A stretch of 64,000 bases of DNA from Hamiltosporidium tvaerminnensis (taxonomy: Eukaryota > Microsporidia > Dubosqiidae), in contig JAKIMF020000001.1 of NCBI GenBank assembly GCA_022605425.2, forward strand, positions 498,501-562,500, written 5' to 3'. Shown here piece after piece: positions 13,444 to 22,859 of the stretch. The notes below the pieces were generated by a model, which saw only the letters and a program-made list of their open reading frames with translations, searched no databases and was not told the origin of the DNA. The first letter of the stretch is position 1. Each line of letters starts with the position of its first letter. The position numbers and the translations under genes were made by a program.

Positions 13444-13827
13444 TTATTGTTCCTTATTGGAAGAGACAAAATCTACGAAATCTGGAATTCTATCTGTAAT
13501 CATAAACTTAACTTGACAATTAGAGCATTCTAAATATCCTTCAAATATCTCATAACCAAGTAAAACTTTTGCAAATTCTTTAAGTTTAGAATTATCCCCA
13601 TTAATAAGCAAATCACAATCATTTTCATTCAAACTTGTGACTTCCAATTTTTTAATGATATTTTTTAATAATTTCCCTTTTTCGATATAAAATTTATTTA
13701 TATGTTCTTTGATAAAATCTAAATCTTCTTCTATTTCTATTTCTTCTGCTTTTTCTATAAATACATTTAAAAAATCCTCAGAATCACATTGATTACACTT
13801 TAATATTGAAATAAGAAATGGCTTCAT
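13444..13827 (-). CDS. TRM112: TRM112-like methyltransferase activator, left copy
   Basis: TRM112 is a small zinc-binding partner that stabilises and activates several methyltransferases acting on tRNA, rRNA and translation release factor eRF1. The 127-residue protein has the usual length. It starts MKPFLISILKCNQC and ends with ECSNCQ followed by ITDRIPDFV, so the four zinc ligands would be Cys11, Cys14, Cys101 and Cys104. The gene is head-to-head with SSF1, with a CCCC block 8 bases upstream of its ATG. The right-arm copy differs by Ile39 to Phe and is also open. Both copies look functional. Confidence 0.9.
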   Translation of the reverse strand: MKPFLISILKCNQCDSEDFLNVFIEKAEEIEIEEDLDFIKEHINKFYIEKGKLLKNIIKKLEVTSLNENDCDLLINGDNSKLKEFAKVLLGYEIFEGYLECSNCQVKFMITDRIPDFVDFVSSNKEQ

Positions 13828-13835
13828 CTTAAAAT

Positions 13836-13839
13836 GGGG
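13836..13839 (-). promoter_or_regulatory. CCC-like start signal of TRM112
   Basis: CCCC on the minus strand lies 8 bases before the ATG. CCC-like motifs close upstream of start codons are a described microsporidian feature. Confidence 0.5.
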
Positions 13840-13881
13840 ATTTCTAACCGTTTTTTATATAAATTTTTAATCTGGTATAAT

Positions 13882-13884
13882 CCC
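13882..13884 (+). promoter_or_regulatory. CCC-like start signal of SSF1
   Basis: CCC directly abuts the ATG at 13,885. It supports this start over the upstream ATG at 13,834, which has no such signal and lies only 6 bases from the divergent TRM112 start. Confidence 0.55.
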
Positions 13885-14520
13885 ATGAAAGAATTAGAAG
13901 AAAATAAAAATAAACTGGTAATTAGAATAGGAAAAGTTACTAAAAATGTAAAACAATTAATTACTGATTTAAGAAAAGTTTTTGAACCACACGTAGCATT
14001 AAAAATTCAAGAACATAATAATGATTTAATTGAAAAATATATTCCAATTATTCATCAATTTTTTCTCTCACATTTTTTTGTTTTTACTGAAAAAAATGGT
14101 GAAATATTATTAAGAATTTCAAATTATTTACATCATGGCCCAACATATTTCTTCAAAATAGAAAATTTTAAAAATATTTTTGAAATAAATAAATGCCTTT
14201 CACAAAAATGGTTTAAAAAAGATCCTATCGTTACATTCAGTGGTGATGACTGTTATGAACAGAATATTTTTAAAAATTTAGAATTTTTTAAAAATGAAAT
14301 AAAAGATGAAAATATTCTTAGAAATATTCATTTACATTTCGAGAATAAAATAATATATTTTAGACATTATTTTATTAAAAAAGAAGAAAAAGATTCAATA
14401 AAAATTATTTTAGAAGAAATAGGACCATCAATATCAATGTCATTTATAAAAGAAGAAGATGGTTTCTTTAATCAGAAAAATATAAATTTAGATTTAAACA
14501 AATATTTAAAAGAGAAATAA
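13885..14520 (+). CDS. SSF1: SSF1/PPAN-like Brix-domain ribosome assembly factor, left copy
   Basis: SSF1/Peter Pan proteins act in the nucleolus in 60S subunit assembly through an RNA-binding Brix domain. From the start I prefer, the protein has 211 residues. The longer reading from 13,834 would add 17 residues (MGISNRFLYKFLIWYNP), which do not look like the family. Family features are KLVIRIGKVTKNVKQLITDLRK near the start, HHGPTYFFKI in the middle, ITFSGDD-like VTFSGDD, and IIYFRHYFIK near the end. It lacks the long charged C-terminal tail of animal PPAN, as expected for a reduced genome. The right copy differs by Leu to Phe in the FKNLEFF segment. Alternative Brix families (IMP4, RPF1, RPF2, BRX1) fit less well. 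Confidence 0.85.
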   Translation: MKELEENKNKLVIRIGKVTKNVKQLITDLRKVFEPHVALKIQEHNNDLIEKYIPIIHQFFLSHFFVFTEKNGEILLRISNYLHHGPTYFFKIENFKNIFEINKCLSQKWFKKDPIVTFSGDDCYEQNIFKNLEFFKNEIKDENILRNIHLHFENKIIYFRHYFIKKEEKDSIKIILEEIGPSISMSFIKEEDGFFNQKNINLDLNKYLKEK

Positions 14521-14732
14521 AATTGATTAATTAAAAAATTTTGGGATTTAAACAACTATTTAATTAGAAAGGAAATAATTTTTAATTTGAAAATATATAT
14601 TCAAAAGTGAAATGAAAATCATTTTCTGTTTACAAATTGAAATTTCTGATTAAAATAAATATTTAACAGTAAATCAAAATGATGTTCTATTCTGCAAAAT
14701 AAACGAATAAATTATAGATTTGAATTTAAAAT

Positions 14733-16679
14733 TTATAAATTTTTGTTTAAAAAATGTTTGATTTCACTTAAAATTTGAATAAATTTACATTTTCTAGTTT
14801 TTCTTGCAATCCATGGGGATATTTTACTTATCAAATTATTATATCTTGAATCTATCAATACAATACTTGCATAATCAGTTTTATGTCTAAGTGCCCTTCC
14901 TAATGCTTGATTAACAGTTTTCATTGCTATTAGTGTCGAATAATCATTTCCATGGTATTTTATTCTTTCTTTTAATTCAGTATTAACTGTTGGATAAGGT
15001 ATACCAATTATAATTAATAATCTACAAAGATAATCATTAAAATTTATACCTTCACTCATTTTACCTCCCATTACAGAAAAAAAAATAACAGATTCTTCAA
15101 AAACTAAATTTTTAAATTCTAAAAATGAACTCGTATCATCATATAATATTTTCTTAATAAATTTAAAATTATTTTTTTCTAAATTTATTATTGTTTCTTT
15201 GAGAATTTTTAAATAATATTTTGAAGGTAAAAAACAAATAATTCCACCTTTTTTTACGGTATTTGATAAATTAAAAATTGTATAAACAATATCTTTTAAA
15301 ATTTCAGGAGATTCTCTTGTTTTATAATTTAATTTTATTTCTTTGTTCGAAGGTCCTGTAGATAAAATAAAACTTATAAAATTTGTACAAATTGAATCAT
15401 AATAATAATATTTGACTGTTCTTTCTTTAAATAAATTTAAAAGATTATCGATCGGTTCCATAGTACCTCCTGCTAGAATCAATGATTTACAAACAAAAAT
15501 ATCTTCAAAATATATTTTAGGATCCAACGGAGTAAATCTTATTTTTTTATTGTCATAAAAAATTCTTCCATGACAATCACTCATTATTAATAAAACTAAA
15601 AATTTCGTAATATTGAAAAGCTGAAGATGCAAATTTGTATTAAATCCTTCTAATTTATAAGCTATTCCCGAGTTATGTAAATATTCTTCTAATTCCAATA
15701 AATTGTAATTATGAAGACGAGATTTTATTAAAAAATCATTTACAACAATGCATTCTTCGTTTTTTTCTTGACTAGAAGATTCTGTTTTCGTTTCTAAATT
15801 ATTTGCAAAGTTTTCATGAAATTTCCAAATTTTTCCTAAGATTTCACAAATATTTTCAATTCTTTTCAAATTTACTTCACTCATTCTGCTTTCATATTTC
15901 AAATAATAATCTTCAAAAGCTTTAAAATACTTTTTTACAATTTCAAAAGAAATCGTTACAGTATTCATTTGTATTACAGATTCATAAATATTATGCGCCT
16001 CATCTACAATTATAATCGAATCTGAAATATCAATATTTGCACTTCTACGACCCTCTTTACTAAAAAGTACCGTATAAGGAAGAAAAACAATCTCACATTT
16101 TTTAGAATATATTTTGGCAAAATAGTATGGACAAAACTTTTTTTCTTTTCCTTTTTTTATTAATTCTTCAATATCAATAATATCAGTTTCGTTTTGTGAT
16201 TCAAAATTACAATAAAATTCACAATCGTTTTTTGAAATCAAAGCTTTACATTGTTCATTTATAATTTCTAATTCAACATTTGTTTTATTTACTTTTTTAT
16301 TTACACAGTAAAGTTTTCTCGAACCCAAAATAATTGAATTTACATTCGAATCAAATCTTTTCAATTCATTAATTGCTTGATTTAATTGTGTATGAGTTCT
16401 TGAACAATAAAATACTTTGGTTATTCTATCTGATTGTCCAAAAAGTTGTTCCATAAGTTTTTTATTTTCTGAATTCAAACCAAAATACGTATATTTATTG
16501 GATTCTTCTTTCGGTGGTATAAAATAGTTATAAACCGATAATAAAAGCGATATTGTTTTACCGGTTCCAGTCGGACTTGAGAAAATACCTATTTCATTGT
16601 TTTCTATAACACACTTTGCTTTCTCAATAAAATCTTTTTGAATTTCATACAAATTACCTTTTAATTCCTCTAAAGTCAT
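14733..16679 (-). CDS. CHL1: CHL1/DDX11-like iron-sulphur DNA helicase, intact left copy
   Basis: CHL1/DDX11 is an XPD-family 5'-3' DNA helicase needed for sister-chromatid cohesion and replication through difficult structures. The protein has 648 residues from the ATG at 16,679; an in-frame TTG lies 7 codons upstream. It shows Walker A SPTGTGKT at about 35-42 and VFYCSRTHTQL at about 90. Iron-sulphur cysteines lie in LYCVN, EQC, the C-E-F-Y-C block and KFCPYY, and the DEAH box is at 226-229. The CHL1-like block LAGGTMEP, motif V GGKMSEGINF and motif VI QALGRALRH follow. These specific blocks favour CHL1/DDX11 over XPD or RTEL1. It is shorter than yeast or human homologues (about 860-970 residues). 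A CCC signal lies 11 bases upstream of the ATG. Confidence 0.9.
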   Translation of the reverse strand: MTLEELKGNLYEIQKDFIEKAKCVIENNEIGIFSSPTGTGKTISLLLSVYNYFIPPKEESNKYTYFGLNSENKKLMEQLFGQSDRITKVFYCSRTHTQLNQAINELKRFDSNVNSIILGSRKLYCVNKKVNKTNVELEIINEQCKALISKNDCEFYCNFESQNETDIIDIEELIKKGKEKKFCPYYFAKIYSKKCEIVFLPYTVLFSKEGRRSANIDISDSIIIVDEAHNIYESVIQMNTVTISFEIVKKYFKAFEDYYLKYESRMSEVNLKRIENICEILGKIWKFHENFANNLETKTESSSQEKNEECIVVNDFLIKSRLHNYNLLELEEYLHNSGIAYKLEGFNTNLHLQLFNITKFLVLLIMSDCHGRIFYDNKKIRFTPLDPKIYFEDIFVCKSLILAGGTMEPIDNLLNLFKERTVKYYYYDSICTNFISFILSTGPSNKEIKLNYKTRESPEILKDIVYTIFNLSNTVKKGGIICFLPSKYYLKILKETIINLEKNNFKFIKKILYDDTSSFLEFKNLVFEESVIFFSVMGGKMSEGINFNDYLCRLLIIIGIPYPTVNTELKERIKYHGNDYSTLIAMKTVNQALGRALRHKTDYASIVLIDSRYNNLISKISPWIARKTRKCKFIQILSEIKHFLNKNL

Positions 16680-16689
16680 TTCTATTACT

Positions 16690-16692
16690 GGG
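16690..16692 (-). promoter_or_regulatory. CCC-like start signal of CHL1, left copy
   Basis: The minus strand reads CTACCCAGTAATAGAAATG. CCC lies close upstream of the ATG at 16,679 and would fall inside the gene if the upstream TTG were used, so it supports the ATG. Confidence 0.5.
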
Positions 16693-16940
16693 TAGTTCAA
16701 TTATTTAAAATAATCATTCTGATTCATACGAAATAACGGACATCAATTCATTTTTTAAAAAAAATTTTTTTAATAGCAGAGAAGAATAAATATTTTAGTA
16801 AATTTTTATCTGGAATGTACATAAATAAATAAAACAATATTTTATAAATCTTACATTATGTTAAATTTCTTTAGAAATACTATTGAATGATACTTTTAAG
16901 TTATTTTAAATTGATTCACAGAAAACCAAATTGAAAAAAA

Positions 16941-17656
16941 TAGTGATATTCGTTTTTTTTGAAATTATCCAAACCAAATCTTCTTGATTTTCTTCATCTA
17001 TTTAAAATTTTGTATGCTGCGCTGTAAATTTAACCTTTTTTTTACCATGAAATTGACAGACCAGGTACATTAGAAATGATTAAACTGATCAAAAGGGATT
17101 TAATTTTATAGCAAACATTAATATTTTCAGGTCTAGCCAAATAAAACTTTTTGAAGATATAATTCAAATTTATTCGATTACTCTAATTTTAAGTGATTTT
17201 TTTGCAACATGGTTTTACTTTCTATGTTTTCCTATATATTTTAAGTAACCAGACTTATTCTAATAAAGTTTAGTTCAATAAAGATTATTTCTATCTACTT
17301 TTAATCAGATACTAAATTTGGATCAAAATTTCACGATTTCTTTTGATTTAATATTCACTCTGTCATATAATGCTTTCAAAAAGTAGTATTTTAAAAGTTA
17401 TATAATCAAGCAGATTATTTTTTGATCTGATTTTCATTGCAAAAATATACTTGGGAACACTATTAACACAATAAAAAAAGTATGTAAATAAAATTGCTTA
17501 CTTAAATCATTAATTATAAATTTAAAATTGAAATTTTAAATCACAAATTTTGGATGATAATGATACATTTATGTAAAGTTTTAACTTATATTTTTGTTGA
17601 AAAAAACCAACTTTACTACAAAGTATAAATAATTAATTAGAAAATACAATATTTTT
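16941..17656. other. Gene-free stretch just inside the left arm boundary
   Basis: The stretch is single-copy relative to the right side of the window. I see no gene, RNA or repeat in it. Confidence 0.5.
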
Positions 17657-18120
17657 TTTCACGGGCGAATAAACACCTCCCCATGTCTAATAGAACTCCC
17701 GTTATTTCCTATCCATTTTTAATGTTGATAACACCCTTTATTTTTTGATATAGCCTTGTAATTTCTATTTCCTTAGTACGCATTCATTTTCCTTATTCCT
17801 ATACATCTTCTTATTTTAGTTTCAGTTACAATATTTCTTATCCATCCTTTCTTAACATTTATTTTGTAGAAACAAATAGAATGTGTTAATTATGAATAAA
17901 ATATCCAATAAAATTTATATTTTTCTTTTCAGTTCTTTTTTTTTTGCTTTTTCGATTTTTTGCACTTGTTAGTATTTGTAAGGCAAAATTTCTTTGTAAA
18001 ATTTGATACAGACACTCAACAACATAACACTGTATATAAATTTATTTAATGCTTTCATATTATTTGTTTTTTTTTCTAAGTATTCGGTTTAAATCTATAT
18101 TAAAATATAATGTAACCAAA

Positions 18121-19492
18121 ATGCCAAAGATTGTAAGTTTTAAAAATAGGCAAGAAAAAGAAATTCTTACTGCATATTTAAAAACCGGTCAGAATTCAGC
18201 TGGGTATTCCAAAGAAGAAAAGAGGTTGTTGAGGCATAAGGCAGAACATTTTACTTCGTTCGGTGATGATATTGGTTTTAAAAGGCGCGATCAAATAATA
18301 AGAGCTGTTTTTGGATTTGAAACTGCCTTGATTAAACAAATTATTCAAAGGAGCATGCTGTTGCACACATCGGAGTAAATAAAATGATGGCTTTGATTGT
18401 ACAATAATATTATGGGATTCCCAAGGCATAGATAAGAGAGTATGTAAAAGACTAAGAAGCATGTAGTCGATTCAATTCTCCAAAAAAGATTCAGCCAATA
18501 TATAAATCATATTACCAAAAAATATGATCTTTTTATGATGGATTGCCTAGATCTCAGGAGATATAGTGATCAAAATGATCAATATAGTTGGATTCTTAAT
18601 GTAATCGACACATACACCAAACATCTCTGGTGTTTTAAGTTTATTTATAAAACTTCGAAATTAGTAAAAGATTCCTTAAAATTTTCATTTGACAACTTTG
18701 GTTTCCAGGTGGCAATACAATCCGATAACGGTCGATAGATTAAAAATACCTTACTCTAACCCCCTTTTAACTGATATTTAACACCCAAATTCTACATTAA
18801 AGACTACACTATCCAAAGGTGCAAAGTCAACTGGAATGTGTAAATCAAACCATAAAAAGATGGCTAGCAAAGAAATTGCATGAAACAGGTGGAATAAGAT
18901 GGGTAGAACATCTTAATAATTTTGTTTATGCATATAACAGAACAATATATGGTACAACAAACAAATCTCCATTTATGCTTTTCTTCAGACAACCAGGTTT
19001 TAAAAATCCACTTCTGGAAGCATAATAGTTGAAAACGATGCTAGAATAATAGTGCATTCTATTGATATAGATTCTGATATGGTTTTAGCCGAAGAAAATG
19101 CAGCGGATACACAATAGATCGTGGAAATCGCCTCAGATGTACATGAAGAATTTACTGAAACGGTAACCACCACAACCACTATAATAGCTGATGATCTTGA
19201 AATCGATAATAAGATTCGTTCGGATATTTCTAAGCATTTCTAAAAGTATAGAGAAAGAATTATAGAAAGCAATGATTCGAATAAAACCAAGAGAGATTTG
19301 TCTATTGGAAATTAAGTTTTAATAAAAAAAAGACTTCGATATGAATACTAAAACTAAAAGAGTACCTTTTGATTCTTTTACGATAGTTCGGTTTTTACAG
19401 TTACCGCTATTTTGATGAACAACATGATTGAAGTAAAAAAAAATAATGGTGACACAAGAATAGTTTTTAGAGGCGTACTAAAACGTATTTAA
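18121..19492 (+). pseudogene. Integrase (rve-type) pseudogene of the Ginger-like element
   Basis: From ATG at 18,121 the order is an N-terminal region (KNRQEKEILTAYLKTGQ), a degraded zinc-binding segment (HIGVNKMM), then the DDE core. The core begins MDCLDLRRYS with the first Asp, continues YSWILNVIDTYTKHLW, and has the second Asp in VAIQSDNGR at about 18,712-18,735. The Glu lies in QSQLECVNQTIKRWLAKKL at about 18,819-18,875, and AYNRTIYGTTNKSPFMLFF follows. After 19,025 a C-terminal tail resembling the basic end of such integrases can be followed to about 19,490. Several stops and frameshifts interrupt it, so it cannot make a full enzyme. Confidence 0.8.
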
Positions 19493-19689
19493 TTTCGTTT
19501 ACATTGTAATCATTATAGACATTTTTTATAAGTTAAGTATTATCATTAAAGTTTCTATTTTTATTCTGGCAAAACTTGAAATATTTTTTTCGGCGGGAAA
19601 TTCAAGTTAAAAACTATATAAGCATTTTTTAAAGAGACCCCTATTAAATTTAAGGAAAATATAACCTCCTTTTTTCAAATATATGGGGG

Positions 19690-19800
19690 TTAGGTAAAAT
19701 ATATGAAAATAACGGGGTTCTATAAATCATTAGAAATAACGGGGTTCTATAAATCATTATAAATAAGGGAGTCTATAAATCATTAGAAAATAAAGGGGGT
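19690..19800 (+). repeat. Short subterminal tandem repeat of the Ginger-like element
   Basis: About three to four units of roughly 28 bp share the core GGGGTTCTATAAATCATTA, with variants such as GGGAGTCTATAAATCATTAG. They sit just inside the right inverted terminal repeat. The left end has only a single related unit (AACTCCCGTTATTTCC). Confidence 0.8.
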
Positions 19801-19816
19801 TTATTGGCCCGTGACA

Positions 19817-20257
19817 TTTTTTAATATTAAAAATTCATTTTTAACTATAAATTCCCCTACATTTTATGCACTAACTAAAATAATTGGTAACAACCTAGTA
19901 AAAGGTTGATATATATAAAATATAAATTTACATTTTAATTATGTTTGAAACTAATTTGAAGAACTTAAGCCTTCATTAAAAATAAGCCAATTTAATTGAA
20001 ACCTTATTGTAATTATAAATCTGATGAAATGATTTAATAATATGAAAGTTGATTTTCCAAATTTCTAAAAAAATTATCCAGGTATAAAGATTATGATTTT
20101 TGAACCACTCCTCAGAGTCTTATTAATTATATATATATTGATTCTATCTAGCCATGAAACAGTGAAAATCTAAAGAATTTGGATTATAATGAAAGTGTTT
20201 TTTTGATTTAATATTATATATTTTGTCACATTATAAATTTTGAATACTATACAAATG
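19817..20257. other. Gap between the Ginger-like element and the PUF60-like gene
   Basis: I see no feature. It holds the 3' flank of the PUF60-like gene. Confidence 0.5.
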
Positions 20258-21394
20258 TTAAATCGAATTAAACTCGGATTTCGGAATACTTTCAGCATAT
20301 ATTCTTCTACCACCAAAATACCTACCATCCATTATTCTATAACAATGATTTACACTTTCTGAATTTCTAAACAAGCAGTAAACTTCCACATCCTTTTTAT
20401 CACCTTCTTTAAGAATAGTGTATTGTAGTAATGTGGGTTGAAATACAACAATTTTTAATTCCAAAATTTCTCCATATTTTTTTAATTCTAATTTTATCTC
20501 ATTTATGAAATCTTCATCTAAATCATCAACCATTATCATATTCTTGAGAACCAAGCATTCGTTTTCTGTTTTATCGTTAAGTTTACTATTCAAATCTGCA
20601 ATAATTTTAATAACTTCATTTGGTAATTTTGTAATTGTGTCTTGAAATATTTCCTTTGATGGCATTTTTTGCTTAATAACTGTTTTACAGACTTTTAAAA
20701 TCTTACCACCAACAGATAAATTATTATACAGGGATACTGAAAGATCGGCTGAATCAATATTTTGATACTTTATAAATGCTATGCCCATATGACAGCTTCT
20801 GTTTTTATTTAACATCAGATTTAATTGTTCGACTTTACCCACACATTCAAAAATACTAAGAAGCTGATTTTGATCAATAAATTCGTGAATATTTGACACA
20901 TAAATTATTCTTTTGTCCAGATTTTTAATATCATCAGGAATAAATGAAGGAAAATTTGCAGGCCTTCCTACTTTTAATGCTTTCCCATCAACTTCATATG
21001 TGTTCATTTCTTTAATGGCTAACACAGCAGCATTTGGATTTTCAAATTCCACAAATCCAAATTTTTTAGAATATAATTTCGATTTACCTTCAACAGATAG
21101 AGATATGCTAGATATAGGTCCAAATATTTCAAATATTTTATACATATCGCTTTTAGTAATGTGATAAGGCAAATTTCCTACGTATATTTTATTTAAAAGA
21201 TGCATTGAGAAGTTTTTTGCATGTAGATCTTCATTTAAAACAGGCAAAAGACCCGTTGATGGCAAAACCCATGTATTGTAGTCTACTATCTGACAATAAA
21301 GATTGTGTAAATCTTCTATGTTTTTTTTCTTGTTTGAAACAATTCTTTTATAATTTTCTGGCAATTCTTCAGCATTTAAAATTATTTTACCCAT
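20258..21394 (-). CDS. PUF60-like splicing factor with two RRMs and a UHM
   Basis: The PUF60 family binds poly-U tracts and helps 3' splice-site recognition alongside U2AF. The 378-residue protein has RRM1 at about 69-146 (IYVGNLPYHIT as RNP2, KKFGFVEFENP as RNP1) and RRM2 at about 163-238 (RIIYVSNIHEFI as RNP2, HMGIAFIKYQN as RNP1). A C-terminal U2AF-homology domain spans about 281-375, with the diagnostic Arg-X-Phe in DGRYFGGRRIYAES (Arg358-Tyr359-Phe360). The linker ALKVGRPANFPS after RRM1 is especially PUF60-like. U2AF65 is the alternative but fits the spacing less well. The ATG at 21,394 gives the usual short N-terminus, and an AAATTT block lies upstream instead of a CCC. Confidence 0.85.
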   Translation of the reverse strand: MGKIILNAEELPENYKRIVSNKKKNIEDLHNLYCQIVDYNTWVLPSTGLLPVLNEDLHAKNFSMHLLNKIYVGNLPYHITKSDMYKIFEIFGPISSISLSVEGKSKLYSKKFGFVEFENPNAAVLAIKEMNTYEVDGKALKVGRPANFPSFIPDDIKNLDKRIIYVSNIHEFIDQNQLLSIFECVGKVEQLNLMLNKNRSCHMGIAFIKYQNIDSADLSVSLYNNLSVGGKILKVCKTVIKQKMPSKEIFQDTITKLPNEVIKIIADLNSKLNDKTENECLVLKNMIMVDDLDEDFINEIKLELKKYGEILELKIVVFQPTLLQYTILKEGDKKDVEVYCLFRNSESVNHCYRIMDGRYFGGRRIYAESIPKSEFNSI

Positions 21395-22859
21395 AATAAA
21401 GAAGTGTAAAAGAAAAATTTAAATCTTTTCGTTTGAAAAAGTATTAAATAATTCAAATGATAAACCCTTGGTTCAGATCAAAATAAACTTGTTCGTTTAT
21501 TGTATTATTTATGATTTAAATTATAAATACGAAGGTTTTTTGTCAATCAAACTTGTAAAAATTCAGTTTTAAACTCTAAATCAATAATTAATTAAAATAC
21601 TTCTCAATAACTTTAAACGTCTAAAAAAATAGTTTCTTAAATGTATAAATAAATGAGTTTACGTATAGAAACATATTAAAAAATATCATAAATGATGCAG
21701 GCTATTGAAAAACATATTTTCTTATATGCAGAACTTTCTGTCATAGATATCATCTGTTTGGTTTTGATAGTCGACACACACGTACTGAATTTAAGAAATT
21801 TTGAGATTTTTTACTTTGCAAACCAAAGACGAATATATTTTGGGTAGATTTGTGTATGCTGTATTATATTTATTGCAGTTTCGTAACCAATTCTTTTATT
21901 TTTTTTACTTATATTATCTTAAATTTATTTTTTCTTAGTTTGGTTGCAGATAGAATTTATTTTTATTCGATACATTTTTTTAGGTCTAAAAATTGATTTT
22001 TTTCCGTTTTTTTTTGTTCTCGAATTACTAAATCTTTTTAAGGAATTACTGCTTTACTTTAAAGGCTTTTTTTAGATATCATTATCATTGATCGGTAACT
22101 TTTATCAATAAATTCTATTCCATCAAAACATGGTAATGAATCTTAAAACATATTTATAATACGTTTATTTTAAAAAAATAAGTGCAAAATTATATCAAGC
22201 TTGTAAATTGAAGTTTAGAGCAAATATTGTTTAACTTTTCATCTTGTCGAGCTGCAAATATCTTAAGTTGAAAAATCAAAAGTGCAACATATATATAAGG
22301 CTTTAGATTAGTATAAAAATAAGTAAATTAGAAAATTTTTGAATCATTTGAGTCATGAAAGTAAAAAACACGCAATTAAAAGGAAGGAACGGGGTTAAGT
22401 ATCTTAACAATCAGAAAACAAAAGATTTTTCCAAGTATAAACATCATATTCTACAATTCTTAAATTTTAATTAATATATAGCTTTAGAAAATCAATAATT
22501 ACAACTTTTCTTCATAATCATTATTTTTGTATTTATGCTTGAGAATAATTTTTTAAATTAATGCATTACAACCAAATATTATTTTTAATATATTAAAATA
22601 TCTTTGTGTGTCTTTGCTATTCTAAAATAATAACGTCGCCATTATTAAAAACCAATCATCTTAAAATAATGAATTTTCGAAAGCCACATTTGGGTCTTGA
22701 CTTATTGCTAAAGGTGGTGAGGCAATTTATGGCATATAAAAAATTCTGTTCGTTTTGAAAAATGTTTCACGTATAAAAATTTCCCTGTAGTTGTATATTT
22801 ATATGGTTCAACAGTACATTATATTTACCTACTCAATGTCATTAGCTGCTATTTAAACC
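21395..22859. other. Gene-free AT-rich stretch between the PUF60-like gene and a LINE remnant
   Basis: I see no gene, RNA or repeat. Confidence 0.5.
21415..21420 (-). promoter_or_regulatory. AAATTT-like block upstream of the PUF60-like gene
   Basis: AAATTT lies about 21 bases upstream of the ATG. AAATTT-like motifs are described upstream of microsporidian genes, but in DNA this AT-rich a single match is weak evidence. Confidence 0.3.

Larger units (their letters stand above)
1..16940. repeat. Left arm of a large inverted duplication
   Basis: This stretch reappears in reverse complement at about 43,018-59,938. Shared landmarks are the CHL1 helicase, SSF1, TRM112, the 430-residue gene, both LINE remnants and the first bases of the window, which match the complement of bases ending at 59,938. 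Paired coordinates sum to 59,939 at the outer edge and 59,958 at CHL1, so net indels between arms are small. The inner edge is near 16,940, where similarity stops abruptly after a shared stretch just upstream of CHL1. The outer edge is not resolved because similarity reaches base 1. By eye the intergenic DNA differs by a few percent and the conserved genes by less. Confidence 0.97.
17657..19816 (+). mobile_element. Decayed Ginger-like DNA transposon
   Basis: The ends are inverted repeats: CACGGGCGAATAAAC starts at 17,660 on the left, and the complement of the right end reads TGTCACGGGCCAATAAAC, ending at 19,816. A TGTNR start is described for Ginger elements, whose integrases are related to those of LTR retrotransposons. 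No gag or reverse transcriptase is visible inside and there are no LTRs, which fits a cut-and-paste element about 2.2 kb long. The interior encodes a broken integrase. Flanks are T-rich on both sides, so a target duplication cannot be judged. A relic of another integrase-bearing DNA transposon (IS3EU, for example) is the main alternative. Confidence 0.7.
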
